Below the pieces are notes generated by a model that worked only from the letters and a program-made list of their open reading frames with translations, made no database searches and was not told the origin of the DNA. From NCBI GenBank assembly GCA_020718525.1, contig DYRX01000093.1, forward strand, positions 1 to 12,877: a DNA stretch of 12,877 bases. Reading direction: 5' to 3'. Position 1 is the stretch's first letter. Each line of letters opens with the position of its first letter. Shown here piece after piece: positions 1 to 6,741 of this stretch. Position numbers and translations under genes: made by a program. The DNA comes from Victivallis vadensis. Its GTDB lineage: Bacteria; Verrucomicrobiota; Lentisphaeria; Victivallales; GWF2-50-93.

Positions 1-114
1 TGTTTAGTCCATCGTGTACGCAAAGCGCTTTTCCGGAAACGCCTCCGGGTCATTCTCGGAGATACTGGCATACTGGGTTCGTATTCAACTAAATTTATCG
101 GTTGCCGCTCCGCT

Positions 115-138
115 GATAGCGATAGCGACTACGATTAC
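115..138. repeat. imperfect tandem hexamer array
   Basis: Four consecutive hexamers read GATAGC, GATAGC, GACTAC and GATTAC, followed by another GA. All share the pattern GAnnnC. The array is short and lies in non-coding DNA. It could be a simple-sequence remnant or a small protein-binding array; nothing in the sequence decides between these. Confidence 0.4.
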
Positions 139-250
139 GAAAATTATTTCCTATACGATTAAATTCCGCATCCCCGGGCATCAGAAAATACCCGCAAGAA
201 CTGCCGGCAAATGCAAGATTTATCGCCGAACAGCCCTCTTTATGCGTCAA

Positions 251-268
251 AAGCCTGGCAGGAGGCTT
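251..268 (+). promoter_or_regulatory. small hairpin in glmS leader
   Basis: AAGCCT pairs with AGGCTT across a six-base loop (257-262), giving a perfect 6-bp stem. It lies about 100 nt upstream of the glmS start and just before the larger hairpin at 282-326. There is no U-tract after it, so it is not a classical terminator. Confidence 0.4.
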
Positions 269-281
269 GAAAACTGTCCGT

Positions 282-326
282 TCCGCCTTCATATTGGGAG
301 CCCTCTTCGCCGGGGGAGAAGGCGGA
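282..326 (+). promoter_or_regulatory. 9-bp stem-loop ahead of the glmS ribosome site
   Basis: TCCGCCTTC (282-290) is perfectly complementary to GAAGGCGGA (318-326), enclosing a 27-base G/C-rich loop. A further 281-327 wobble pair is possible. The hairpin ends 31 nt before the Shine-Dalgarno sequence. It is not followed by a U-run, so it reads better as a leader structure affecting glmS expression or mRNA stability than as an intrinsic terminator. Its role is inference. Confidence 0.45.
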
Positions 327-357
327 GATCGGTTGCACGGTAAAACAACAACGCATT

Positions 358-364
358 AGGAGGT
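358..364 (+). promoter_or_regulatory. glmS ribosome binding site
   Basis: AGGAGGT sits four bases before the ATG at 368. It is a near-perfect Shine-Dalgarno match and fixes the glmS start, which also places the catalytic cysteine at residue 2 as the family requires. Confidence 0.9.
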
Positions 365-367
365 CCG

Positions 368-2209
368 ATGTGCGGCATTGTAGGTTATGTGGGAAACGGT
401 CCTATCGTTAGCATACTGACAGACGGACTGAAGCGCCTCGAATACAGGGGCTACGACTCTGCGGGAATCGCGGTTGCGAGCGAGAATGGTCTCCGCGTGG
501 AAAAAGCCGTTGGAAAGGTTAAGAGCCTGGAGGCGAAGATACATGCCGACTGGCCTGACTTCGACTCAGTCCCCCATGGGGCTGGAATCGCCCACACGCG
601 CTGGGCGACGCATGGAGCTCCCCTCGAAAAGAACGCCCATCCGCATCTCGATGAAAAAGGCCGCTTCGCCGTGGTGCACAACGGAATCATAGAAAACTAC
701 TCCTCTCTGCGCGCCAATCTAATAAGAAAAGGACACGTATTCTCGTCCGAAACCGACACCGAAGTCATCCCCCATCTCATAGAAGAGTGCTTCGAAGGGG
801 ATCTTGTCAAGGCTGTGACAGCCGCACTCAAACAGCTCGAAGGCACCTTTGGGATCGCGGTCGTTTCGCCCCAGTTTCCCGACAGGCTCGTCGTCGCACG
901 TCGCGGCAGTCCGATCGTAGTCGGCGTATGCGACAACGAGGCGGTCGTTGCAAGCGACGTCTCCGCGATCATCTCGCACACAAAGCAGGTCATCTACCTC
1001 AACGACAACGACATAGCGCTCATCACCAAAGACTCCATAGATTTGAGAAACATTGACAATGTCCCGGTCACCAGAGAGATCTCTCACATAGACTGGGATG
1101 CGGGTGCCGCCGAAAAGAGCGGCTACGAGCACTTCATGCTCAAGGAGATATGGGAACAGCCCCTGTCTCTGGCGAACACACTGCGCGGCCGCCTGGATGA
1201 AAACGGCGCGACGGCAGTGCTCAACGGTCTCAACCTCGGTCCCAAAGACTTCGCTTCAACGTCGCGCATTCTCATCGCGGCATGCGGAACAAGCCTGCAC
1301 GCCGGAATGCTTGGCGACTATTTCTTCGAGGATCTCGCGGATCTGCCGACCGAATTCGAACAGGCGGCAGAGTTCAGATACCGGAATCCCATCATACAGC
1401 CCGGCTCTCTCGTCGTCGCGATAAGCCAGTCAGGCGAAACAGCCGACACGCTTGCGGCCGTCCGCGAAGCGGCACGGAAAGGTGCGAGCGTCGCCGCAAT
1501 CTGCAATGTCGTGGGCTCTACGATAGCAAGAGAATCCGGTGCCGGAATCTATCTCCATGCTGGTCCGGAAATCGGTGTCGCATCCACAAAGGCATTCTCC
1601 TGCCAGGTTGCCGCACTCCTCATGATGGCGCTCAAATTCGGCAGGGCGCGCAGACTATCCCGCGAAGAAGGTCTTGAAATAATTGACGAGCTGAAAAAAC
1701 TGCCGGACAAGATTTCGCAGGTGCTTGCATCATCCTCCCATATCGAGGCGGTCGCCGAGAAATATGCATGCGCCGAGAATTTCTTCTACATCGGCAGGGG
1801 ATATCTCTATCCAGCCGCTCTGGAGGGCGCCCTCAAACTCAAGGAAATCAGCTACATACATGCAGAAGGCTACCACGCCGCTGAACTCAAGCATGGTCCA
1901 ATCGCACTTCTGGAGGAAAAAGTGCCTGTCCTAGCACTCGCCTGCGAGATTCCAGGAAAAGACAAGATGATAGGAAATATCCAGGAATGCCGGGCAAGAA
2001 AGTCCCCTGTGATCGCCGTCTCGACAATCGGCGACAAGGAAATGGCGGAGCATGCCGATGACATCATTTCCATCCCGCAGGCCTCCCCCTATCTGACTCC
2101 AATTCTCGCAGTGGTCGCCATGCAGTTGTTCGCCTACTATGTCGCGAAAAAAAGAAACTGCGCAATTGATCAGCCGCGCAATCTGGCAAAAAGCGTCACC
2201 GTCGAGTGA
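368..2209 (+). CDS. glmS: glutamine--fructose-6-phosphate aminotransferase (isomerizing)
   Basis: Cytoplasmic enzyme making glucosamine-6-phosphate from fructose-6-phosphate and glutamine, the committed step to UDP-GlcNAc for peptidoglycan and lipid A. The 613-residue length is normal. The N-terminal class II glutaminase domain starts MCGIVGYVG, with Cys2 as nucleophile after Met removal. It also carries TRWATHG (77-83), HNGIIEN (104-110) and SETDTE (127-132). Two SIS sugar-isomerase domains follow, with CGTS (306-309), the phosphate-binding SQSGET (353-358), and KLKEISYIHAEGYHAAELKH (490-509), which holds the isomerase Glu and His. The C-terminus DQPRNLAKSVTVE (601-613) is a hallmark of the family and supplies the Schiff-base lysine. 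The start is fixed by AGGAGGT and by the need for Cys2. A YggS-family gene follows 12 nt downstream, probably in one operon. No ribozyme core is visible upstream. Confidence 0.98.
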   Translation: MCGIVGYVGNGPIVSILTDGLKRLEYRGYDSAGIAVASENGLRVEKAVGKVKSLEAKIHADWPDFDSVPHGAGIAHTRWATHGAPLEKNAHPHLDEKGRFAVVHNGIIENYSSLRANLIRKGHVFSSETDTEVIPHLIEECFEGDLVKAVTAALKQLEGTFGIAVVSPQFPDRLVVARRGSPIVVGVCDNEAVVASDVSAIISHTKQVIYLNDNDIALITKDSIDLRNIDNVPVTREISHIDWDAGAAEKSGYEHFMLKEIWEQPLSLANTLRGRLDENGATAVLNGLNLGPKDFASTSRILIAACGTSLHAGMLGDYFFEDLADLPTEFEQAAEFRYRNPIIQPGSLVVAISQSGETADTLAAVREAARKGASVAAICNVVGSTIARESGAGIYLHAGPEIGVASTKAFSCQVAALLMMALKFGRARRLSREEGLEIIDELKKLPDKISQVLASSSHIEAVAEKYACAENFFYIGRGYLYPAALEGALKLKEISYIHAEGYHAAELKHGPIALLEEKVPVLALACEIPGKDKMIGNIQECRARKSPVIAVSTIGDKEMAEHADDIISIPQASPYLTPILAVVAMQLFAYYVAKKRNCAIDQPRNLAKSVTVE

Positions 2210-2221
2210 ACAAAGGATGAT

Positions 2222-2944
2222 ATGCCGGCCATGGACTTTTCCCATGTGAAAGCTAATCTTGAAGAGGTGAATCTGCGAATTTCGCATGCCGCCAGAAAAG
2301 CGGGAAGAACCGTTTCAGATATCAGACTTGCCGCTGTCAGCAAGACCTTCCCTCCGGATGCCGTCCTGGCCGCCCATGCCGCCGGGCAAAGACTTTTCGC
2401 GGAGAACAAGGTTCAGGAGCTCGCCGAGAAGAGCGCAGTATCGCCGAATGACATCGAATGGCATCTGATCGGACATCTCCAGAGCAACAAGGCGGCGAAG
2501 GCTGTTTCGATCTGCGCGCTTGTCCATTCGGCCGACTCGGAATCCCTTCTGGCCAGAATCTCCAGAATCGCATCCGAAACCGGAAAAGTACAGAGAGTGC
2601 TCCTCGAAATGAATGTGTCGGGCGAGGAAAGCAAATTCGGAATCGGCTCCGAAGACGGGCTCTTCCGAATCCTCGATGCATCCATCCAATTGAAAGGTGT
2701 TCAAGTTGAAGGGCTTATGACGATGGCACCATTCGCCGCATGCGAATCCGAGCTGAGACGCATTTTTTCATCCCTTAGGATCCTCAGAGACAAGATCCGG
2801 GAAAAAACCGGAGTCCAACTCAAGGAACTTTCGATGGGAATGAGCGGAGACTTCGAAATCGCAATCGAGGAGGGCGCAAGCATCGTAAGAATAGGAAGCC
2901 TCATCTTTGGAAAGAGAGCGGCGAAGCCTCAGACAATGCCTTGA
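2222..2944 (+). CDS. yggS: YggS/PROSC-family pyridoxal-phosphate homeostasis protein
   Basis: A 240-residue single-domain PLP-binding protein with the fold of alanine-racemase N-terminal domains, of the widespread YggS/PLPBP/YlmE family. The family has no settled enzymatic activity and is known to affect PLP and amino-acid homeostasis. Visible hallmarks are the PLP lysine in AAVSKTFP (Lys41), the family signature WHLIGHLQSNK (80-90), NVSGEESKFG (131-140), GLMTMAP (164-170), SMGMSGDFEIAIEEGAS (204-220) and the phosphate-contacting RIGSLIFGKR (223-232). The start at 2222 follows AAAGGATGA; a second in-frame ATG at 2231 is possible but lies further from the ribosome site than usual. It starts 12 nt after the glmS stop, implying co-transcription. 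It converges with dnaA. Confidence 0.95.
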   Translation: MPAMDFSHVKANLEEVNLRISHAARKAGRTVSDIRLAAVSKTFPPDAVLAAHAAGQRLFAENKVQELAEKSAVSPNDIEWHLIGHLQSNKAAKAVSICALVHSADSESLLARISRIASETGKVQRVLLEMNVSGEESKFGIGSEDGLFRILDASIQLKGVQVEGLMTMAPFAACESELRRIFSSLRILRDKIREKTGVQLKELSMGMSGDFEIAIEEGASIVRIGSLIFGKRAAKPQTMP

Positions 2945-3037
2945 CCTTCGCTCGGCTCGGCTTGCGGCGTCCAGATGCACAAGAGCAGAAATTCCAAGCG
3001 ACTGGGTAGCGCGGAATGATGGATTTCAGCAGATCTT
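2945..3037. other. short gap between convergent yggS and dnaA
   Basis: These 93 bases separate two gene ends that face each other. I looked for a bidirectional terminator and found only a weak pairing (GAAATTCC against the GGAAT and TTTC segments around 3013-3028) without a U-tract. No intrinsic terminator can be supported here. Confidence 0.5.
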
Positions 3038-4402
3038 CTATACACTCTGCAGTTTTCGCTCTATCTGGGAGAGGGCGCGGTCAATGGTCTCGTTCTTTTT
3101 ACGCTCCCTTTCGATTTTACGGAATGCGTGGAGCACTGTCGCATGATTTTTATAGAATGCCTGGCCGATTTCCGGCAGAGACTTCTCGGTCTTCGTCCTC
3201 GAGAGATACATCGCAAGCATTCTTGGAACCGCAATATTGCTTGATCTGTTGGTGCCAGTGATGTCAGAAATTCTGAGATCATAGAACTCGGCAACCGCCT
3301 TCTGGATGCTTTCAATGTTGATTCTTTTGAGCGCCTGCTGTTCGAGGTAGTCTCCAAGAATCCTCTTCGCCATCTCGATGCTCATTTCGCAATTCTCGAC
3401 AGACGCGACCGCGACCAGCCTGAAGAGTGCGCCTTCCAGAACTCTCACATCGGAGCAAAGATTTCTCGCGACAAAATGCAGGACGTCGTCCCGGAACTTG
3501 ATCTGGTGAGAAAGCTGTTTCTTTTTGAGTATGGCGAGCTTTGTCTCCTCTCCGAAAGACTCAATTTCAACAGTCAGACCAGAGGAGAATCTGGATATCA
3601 GCCTGTTCTCGAGACCATGTATCTCCGACGGTCTCTTGTCCGAGGTGAGTATGATTTTGTTCCCCTCGTTGTAGAGCGTATTGAAAGTGTTGAAGAATTC
3701 CTCCTGCAGATTTGTTGTCTTCGAGAGGAAATGTATGTCGTCTATCAGAAGGTAGTTCACTTTGCGGAATCTGTTTCTGAAGACATGGTGATTCTTGTTC
3801 GCGATGCAGTCAACATACTGGTTCATCAAGTCTTCGCAGGCGAGATACTCGACCTTGAACTGGGAAGGCATCTCCCTGATTTTGTTCGCAAGCGCCTGGA
3901 TGAGATGTGTCTTTCCGAGTCCGGGACTGGCATATATGAACAGCGGATTCGCGGCGAGAGCTGAACTTCTGACGTCAACCATTCCCATCGCGGCGGCATA
4001 TGCTATCCGGTTTTCAGGTCCGACCACGAAGTTTGAAAACGTATATGCCGGATTGCACTTGTCGCTCGAACGCCTTTGAGACTGTACATCGCTCCTCGAG
4101 TGTCGGACATGCTCAGGATGCGCCCTTTGCGGAGCCTCGATAAGGTGCCCTATCTCGTAGCTTATTTTGAACTTTTCGCCATATGCCTGCAAAAGCGCCG
4201 ACAAAATCATGTCCTGAAAATTGGACTTCACCCACTCGGCGCAGAATTCGTCCGCAACACCGAGCAGGAGCGCGTTCTTTTTGAGTGAAACCGGTACAAT
4301 CGGCTGTATCCACCTCGAATAGGTGTCGTCGTCGCCAATCATTTTTCTGACAATCTCGCGGACCCCGCCCCAAAATGCCCCAAGCTCCATATCGTTATGC
4401 AT
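3038..4402 (-). CDS. dnaA: chromosomal replication initiator protein DnaA (divergent DNA-binding domain)
   Basis: Replication initiator AAA+ ATPase. Numbering is from the ATG at 4402 (454 residues). Residues 1-85 look like domain I, including WIQPIVPVSL and FCAEWVKSNF. Residues 88-117 are a short polar domain II linker. Domain III opens at YTFSNFVVGPENRIAYAAA (120-138) and has Walker A ASPGLGKT (158-165), Walker B LLIDDIHFL (218-226), the box VII arginine in RLISRFSSGL (Arg271) and the sensor II arginine in VRVLEGALFR (Arg328), so ATPase function looks intact. Domain IV keeps SLPEIGQAF and VLHAFRKIE. However, the usual GGRDHTTV reading-helix motif is YKNHATV (417-423): one residue shorter, lacking the Arg-Asp pair and with Ala for the first Thr. 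A TTG at 4408 is an alternative start; ATG 4402 has better spacing from a weak AGG. It is divergent from nagA and shares a repeat-bearing intergenic region with it. Confidence 0.95.
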   Translation of the reverse strand: MHNDMELGAFWGGVREIVRKMIGDDDTYSRWIQPIVPVSLKKNALLLGVADEFCAEWVKSNFQDMILSALLQAYGEKFKISYEIGHLIEAPQRAHPEHVRHSRSDVQSQRRSSDKCNPAYTFSNFVVGPENRIAYAAAMGMVDVRSSALAANPLFIYASPGLGKTHLIQALANKIREMPSQFKVEYLACEDLMNQYVDCIANKNHHVFRNRFRKVNYLLIDDIHFLSKTTNLQEEFFNTFNTLYNEGNKIILTSDKRPSEIHGLENRLISRFSSGLTVEIESFGEETKLAILKKKQLSHQIKFRDDVLHFVARNLCSDVRVLEGALFRLVAVASVENCEMSIEMAKRILGDYLEQQALKRINIESIQKAVAEFYDLRISDITGTNRSSNIAVPRMLAMYLSRTKTEKSLPEIGQAFYKNHATVLHAFRKIERERKKNETIDRALSQIERKLQSV

Positions 4403-4451
4403 CGTCAATGCCTAATCTTTGTTTGTTAATGCCAATTTTCCCATGCTCATG

Positions 4452-4463
4452 CAGACAGGTCTG
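4452..4463. promoter_or_regulatory. short dyad upstream of dnaA
   Basis: CAGAC and GTCTG form a perfect 5-bp inverted repeat with a 2-base centre, 50 bases upstream of the dnaA start. This is the size and position of an operator, but the short length makes chance occurrence quite possible. Confidence 0.25.
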
Positions 4464-4548
4464 GAAACGTAGACACGCTCCCTGACCTCACACTCTGTCG
4501 CTTCCGCGGCGCTCCGCAGGGCTCTTCTCCGTTCACATGGAAACAACA

Positions 4549-4570
4549 CTTATGAACAGCTTATTAACAG
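4549..4570 (+). repeat. tandem 11-bp DnaA-box-like repeats
   Basis: CTTATGAACAG is directly followed by CTTATTAACAG: two 11-bp units differing at one position, with cores TTATGAACA and TTATTAACA phased one helical turn apart. Each core differs from the classical box TTATCCACA at two adjacent positions. The shorter motif ATTAACA recurs on the other strand at 4424-4430 and 4738-4744, within the same intergenic region. Given the altered DNA-reading helix of the adjacent DnaA, these could be species-specific DnaA sites for autoregulation or origin function. That link is inference. Confidence 0.5.
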
Positions 4571-4629
4571 CCCCTGTTCTGCCGCTTGGAAACTCCCGAT
4601 AAAATTGACCGGAACGCCGGGATTGCAAG

Positions 4630-4700
4630 CTTTTTTTCAAAAGAAATTGAAATATTTTTGTAAGTCGTTGATTTTGAGCTAATTTATTTTTTTCTTATAG
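4630..4700. other. AT-rich tract, possible unwinding element or nagA promoter
   Basis: This stretch is dominated by A and T with several T runs, in contrast with G+C-balanced surroundings. It starts about 60 bases after the tandem 11-bp repeats and ends 79 bases before the nagA start. It could be a DNA unwinding element of an origin or simply the AT-rich promoter region of nagA. Confidence 0.4.
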
Positions 4701-4762
4701 GGGGCGCGCATCGGACTTGATGGCGCCTTCAATCAGTTGTTAATTTGTAATTGCCTTTCCAT

Positions 4763-4769
4763 AAAGGAG
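4763..4769 (+). promoter_or_regulatory. nagA ribosome binding site deciding the start
   Basis: AAAGGAG lies nine bases before the ATG at 4779. A TTG 42 bases upstream (4737) is in frame but would place this ribosome site inside the coding region and adds 14 residues with no family similarity, so 4779 is the better start. Confidence 0.85.
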
Positions 4770-4778
4770 TTAGGACAT

Positions 4779-5984
4779 ATGAGCAAGCGTGGAACAAGAA
4801 CGCTATTTGTGACAGATTTCTGCCTTACGCCTTTCATACGGATACAGAGTGCGGGCATATTGGTTGAGGACAATTTCATCCTGGCAATCGGGGGAAGCTC
4901 CGCATTTGTTCCCGAGCCCGGTCTGGACACTGTTTCCTTGGAAAATTGCTATGCCACGCCAGGAATGATTGACACCCACATCCACGGCGCCGGAGGCTTC
5001 GATTCCAGCCTCGCTTTCGAGAACGCCTCGGACATAGCCATGATGGGCAGAACTTTGGCAAAGCACGGAACGACATCCTTCCTCCCCACAATCGTCTCAG
5101 GTCCCAGGAAGGACATGATGCGGGCGGTGTCGAGCATAAGGGGCATGCTCAGCATGCCATGCGAGGGAGCTGAGCCAATAGGCATCCATGTGGAAGGTCC
5201 CTTCCTCAACAAGGAGAAGCATGGCTCCCAGCTCGAGGAGGATATCCGCTCCATAGACATCGGCGAAGCCCGCGAAATGATTGCCGAAGGCGGGAACTGC
5301 ATCAAGATCATGACCTTCGCCCCGGAACTTGACAACTCCATCAAGCTCGTCGAGCTCCTCCGGGAAAACAACATCGTCCCCTCGATGGGCCATTCAATCG
5401 CCGACGAGCTATCCGTCCTCAGAGCAGTTGATGCCGGGGCGAACAGAGTCTCGCATATCTTCAACGGAATGCCGCCGCTCCACCAGAGGGCTGTCGGAAT
5501 CACTGCCGTCGCACTCACGGACGACAGGATTTCAATCGAAATCATCCTCGACGGCGCCCACCTCCACCCCAGAATGGTGGATCTCGCCTGCAGAGCCAAG
5601 CCGAAAGACAAGATTATCGGCGTGAGCGACGCAATACAGGCCGCCGGACTGCGCGACGGCAGATACAGCATTGGCGACATCAAGGTCAATGTCAGAAACG
5701 GAATGGTGACAAACTCCGACGGCGTCCTTTCTGGAACAACGCTGATGCTCGAAAGAGGATGGCGCCATCTGATGACCTTTTCACACATGGACTCGACCGA
5801 TTCGGCGGCATGCATGACAATCAATCCGGCAAAAAATATCGGCCTCTCCGACAGGGGAGAGCTGAAGCCGGGACTTTCCGCGGACATCTCATTCTTCGAC
5901 TGCGACAGCAACGCAGTCAGAATGGTCGTGTCCAAAGGAAAAATCATATATGACAGCCAGAAGGAAGGCTCAAATGGAGGCTGA
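4779..5984 (+). CDS. nagA: N-acetylglucosamine-6-phosphate deacetylase
   Basis: Cytoplasmic amidohydrolase-superfamily enzyme removing acetate from GlcNAc-6-phosphate to give glucosamine-6-phosphate, used in amino-sugar catabolism and peptidoglycan recycling. It has 401 residues, close to the usual length. Visible active-site motifs are the metal-site pair HIH (67-69) in GMIDTHIHGAGGFD, the metal ligand Glu139 in GIHVEGPFLN, His205 in PSMGHS, His226 in SHIFNGMPPLHQR, His261 in DGAHLHP and the catalytic Asp284 in GVSDAIQAAGL. SGTTLML (318-324) and the C-terminal LKPGLSADISFFD are also typical. The 3' end overlaps rsmI by 11 bases. The product is the same as that of GlmS, 2.6 kb away. No nagB deaminase, transporter or kinase is in the window. 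Confidence 0.96.
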   Translation: MSKRGTRTLFVTDFCLTPFIRIQSAGILVEDNFILAIGGSSAFVPEPGLDTVSLENCYATPGMIDTHIHGAGGFDSSLAFENASDIAMMGRTLAKHGTTSFLPTIVSGPRKDMMRAVSSIRGMLSMPCEGAEPIGIHVEGPFLNKEKHGSQLEEDIRSIDIGEAREMIAEGGNCIKIMTFAPELDNSIKLVELLRENNIVPSMGHSIADELSVLRAVDAGANRVSHIFNGMPPLHQRAVGITAVALTDDRISIEIILDGAHLHPRMVDLACRAKPKDKIIGVSDAIQAAGLRDGRYSIGDIKVNVRNGMVTNSDGVLSGTTLMLERGWRHLMTFSHMDSTDSAACMTINPAKNIGLSDRGELKPGLSADISFFDCDSNAVRMVVSKGKIIYDSQKEGSNGG

Positions 5985-6741
5985 CAGCGGAAATCCTTCA
6001 GGTGAAAAGCCGGAACTCCTTCCATTTCTGGCACTTGTGGCGACCCCAATAGGAAATCTCGACGACATCACATTGCGGGCTCTGCGCTATCTGCGAAATT
6101 CGCAGTTCGTCGCCGCAGAGGACACCAGGCGCGCGTCAATCCTCCTCTCCCGCCATGGGATCAAGGCCGGACTGATCCCCTTCCACGCCTTCAACGAACA
6201 CGACAAGTCGTCCAGAATAATTGACCTGGTGCAGTCCGGAAAAAGCGTCTCGGTTCTTTCCGACGCCGGCACTCCATCAATTTCAGACCCTGGCTACCTG
6301 ATCATGAACAAAGCACTCGAATCCGGACTCAGTCCTATCATAATTCCGGGTGTCTCAGCACTGAGCTTTTCCGTGACAGCTTCGGCTCTTCCCTGCGACA
6401 GATTTTCATTTCACGGCTTTCTGCCGGTCAAGGAGGGAAGGCGGACAAAGGCTCTGCTGGAGATCGCATCTCTGGATATGACGGCGTTTCTTTTCGAGTC
6501 GCCGTACAGGATGAAGAAGCTTCTCGATGAAATATGCCGGCACATTTCGCCGTCTGCGCCTGTCGCCGTGATCCGCGAGGCAAGCAAGCTTCACGAAGAA
6601 ATTCTGCGCGGAACTGCGGCGGAACTGGTGGCGGCGACTGCAAATCGCAATTGGAAGGGAGAATGCACGGTGGCAATTTGCGCCAGGAAAGACTACTGTA
6701 AAGACAATTTTCAAAATGGAGAATGCAATGAAGAAGATTGA
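5974..6741 (+). CDS. rsmI: 16S rRNA (cytidine(1402)-2'-O)-methyltransferase
   Basis: SAM-dependent tetrapyrrole-methylase-fold enzyme that 2'-O-methylates C1402 of 16S rRNA in the ribosomal decoding centre. Family motifs are LVATPIGNLDD (21-31), AEDTR (48-52), the loop VLSDAGTPSISDPG (94-107), IIPGVSA (123-129), FESPYR (174-179) and REASKLHEE (201-209). The 255 residues are slightly shorter than E. coli RsmI (286), consistent with a shortened C-terminal region. I chose ATG 5974 because AAGGAAGG (5961-5968) stands five bases before it; an in-frame ATG at 5950 would lie upstream of this site. It overlaps nagA by 11 bases and the DUF4380 gene by 14, suggesting translational coupling of all three. 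Confidence 0.95.
   Translation: MEADSGNPSGEKPELLPFLALVATPIGNLDDITLRALRYLRNSQFVAAEDTRRASILLSRHGIKAGLIPFHAFNEHDKSSRIIDLVQSGKSVSVLSDAGTPSISDPGYLIMNKALESGLSPIIIPGVSALSFSVTASALPCDRFSFHGFLPVKEGRRTKALLEIASLDMTAFLFESPYRMKKLLDEICRHISPSAPVAVIREASKLHEEILRGTAAELVAATANRNWKGECTVAICARKDYCKDNFQNGECNEED

Larger units (their letters stand above)
1..367. other. non-coding leader upstream of glmS
   Basis: No convincing gene is visible here. The longest open frame (14-343) has a composition unlike a real protein (its C-terminal end is a run of arginines) and no good ribosome site. The stretch holds a short tandem hexamer array (115-138), two hairpins (251-268 and 282-326) and the strong glmS ribosome binding site at its end. 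I looked for the conserved core of the glmS ribozyme and did not see it, nor did I recognise any known riboswitch. No strong sigma-70 promoter stands out. The leader may be the 5' untranslated region of the glmS transcript; that is inference. Confidence 0.6.
4403..4778. other. divergent dnaA/nagA intergenic region, candidate origin
   Basis: About 375 non-coding bases between the divergent starts of dnaA and nagA. It contains a 5-bp dyad (4452-4463), a tandem 11-bp repeat resembling DnaA boxes (4549-4570), an AT-rich tract (about 4630-4700), and ATTAACA on the opposite strand at 4424-4430 and 4738-4744. A possible nagA promoter is TTGTAA (4658-4663), 16 bases, then TAATTT (4680-4685); it is weak. 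Bacterial origins often lie beside dnaA with DnaA boxes next to an AT-rich unwinding element, which is the arrangement seen here, but no exact TTATCCACA box is present, so an origin is a hypothesis. Confidence 0.45.

Noticed and set aside
14..343. 109-codon open frame upstream of glmS
   Set aside because: No family resemblance, low-complexity arginine-rich end, no ribosome site, and it runs through the leader hairpins; treated as non-coding.
1..367. glmS ribozyme
   Set aside because: The conserved catalytic core sequences of the ribozyme are not visible upstream of the gene.
3526..3533. AGTATGGC inside dnaA, resembling the edge of the terminal hairpin unit
   Set aside because: Only eight bases match and no hairpin follows; it is coding sequence and most likely coincidence.
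3476..3964. 162-codon plus-strand open frame inside dnaA
   Set aside because: Antisense to the DnaA AAA+ domain, whose motifs are intact on the minus strand; no independent evidence of coding.
4949..6049. 366-codon open frame on the minus strand across nagA
   Set aside because: It is the antisense shadow of nagA, with serine/proline/isoleucine-rich content and no recognisable motif, whereas the plus-strand frame has all NagA active-site residues.
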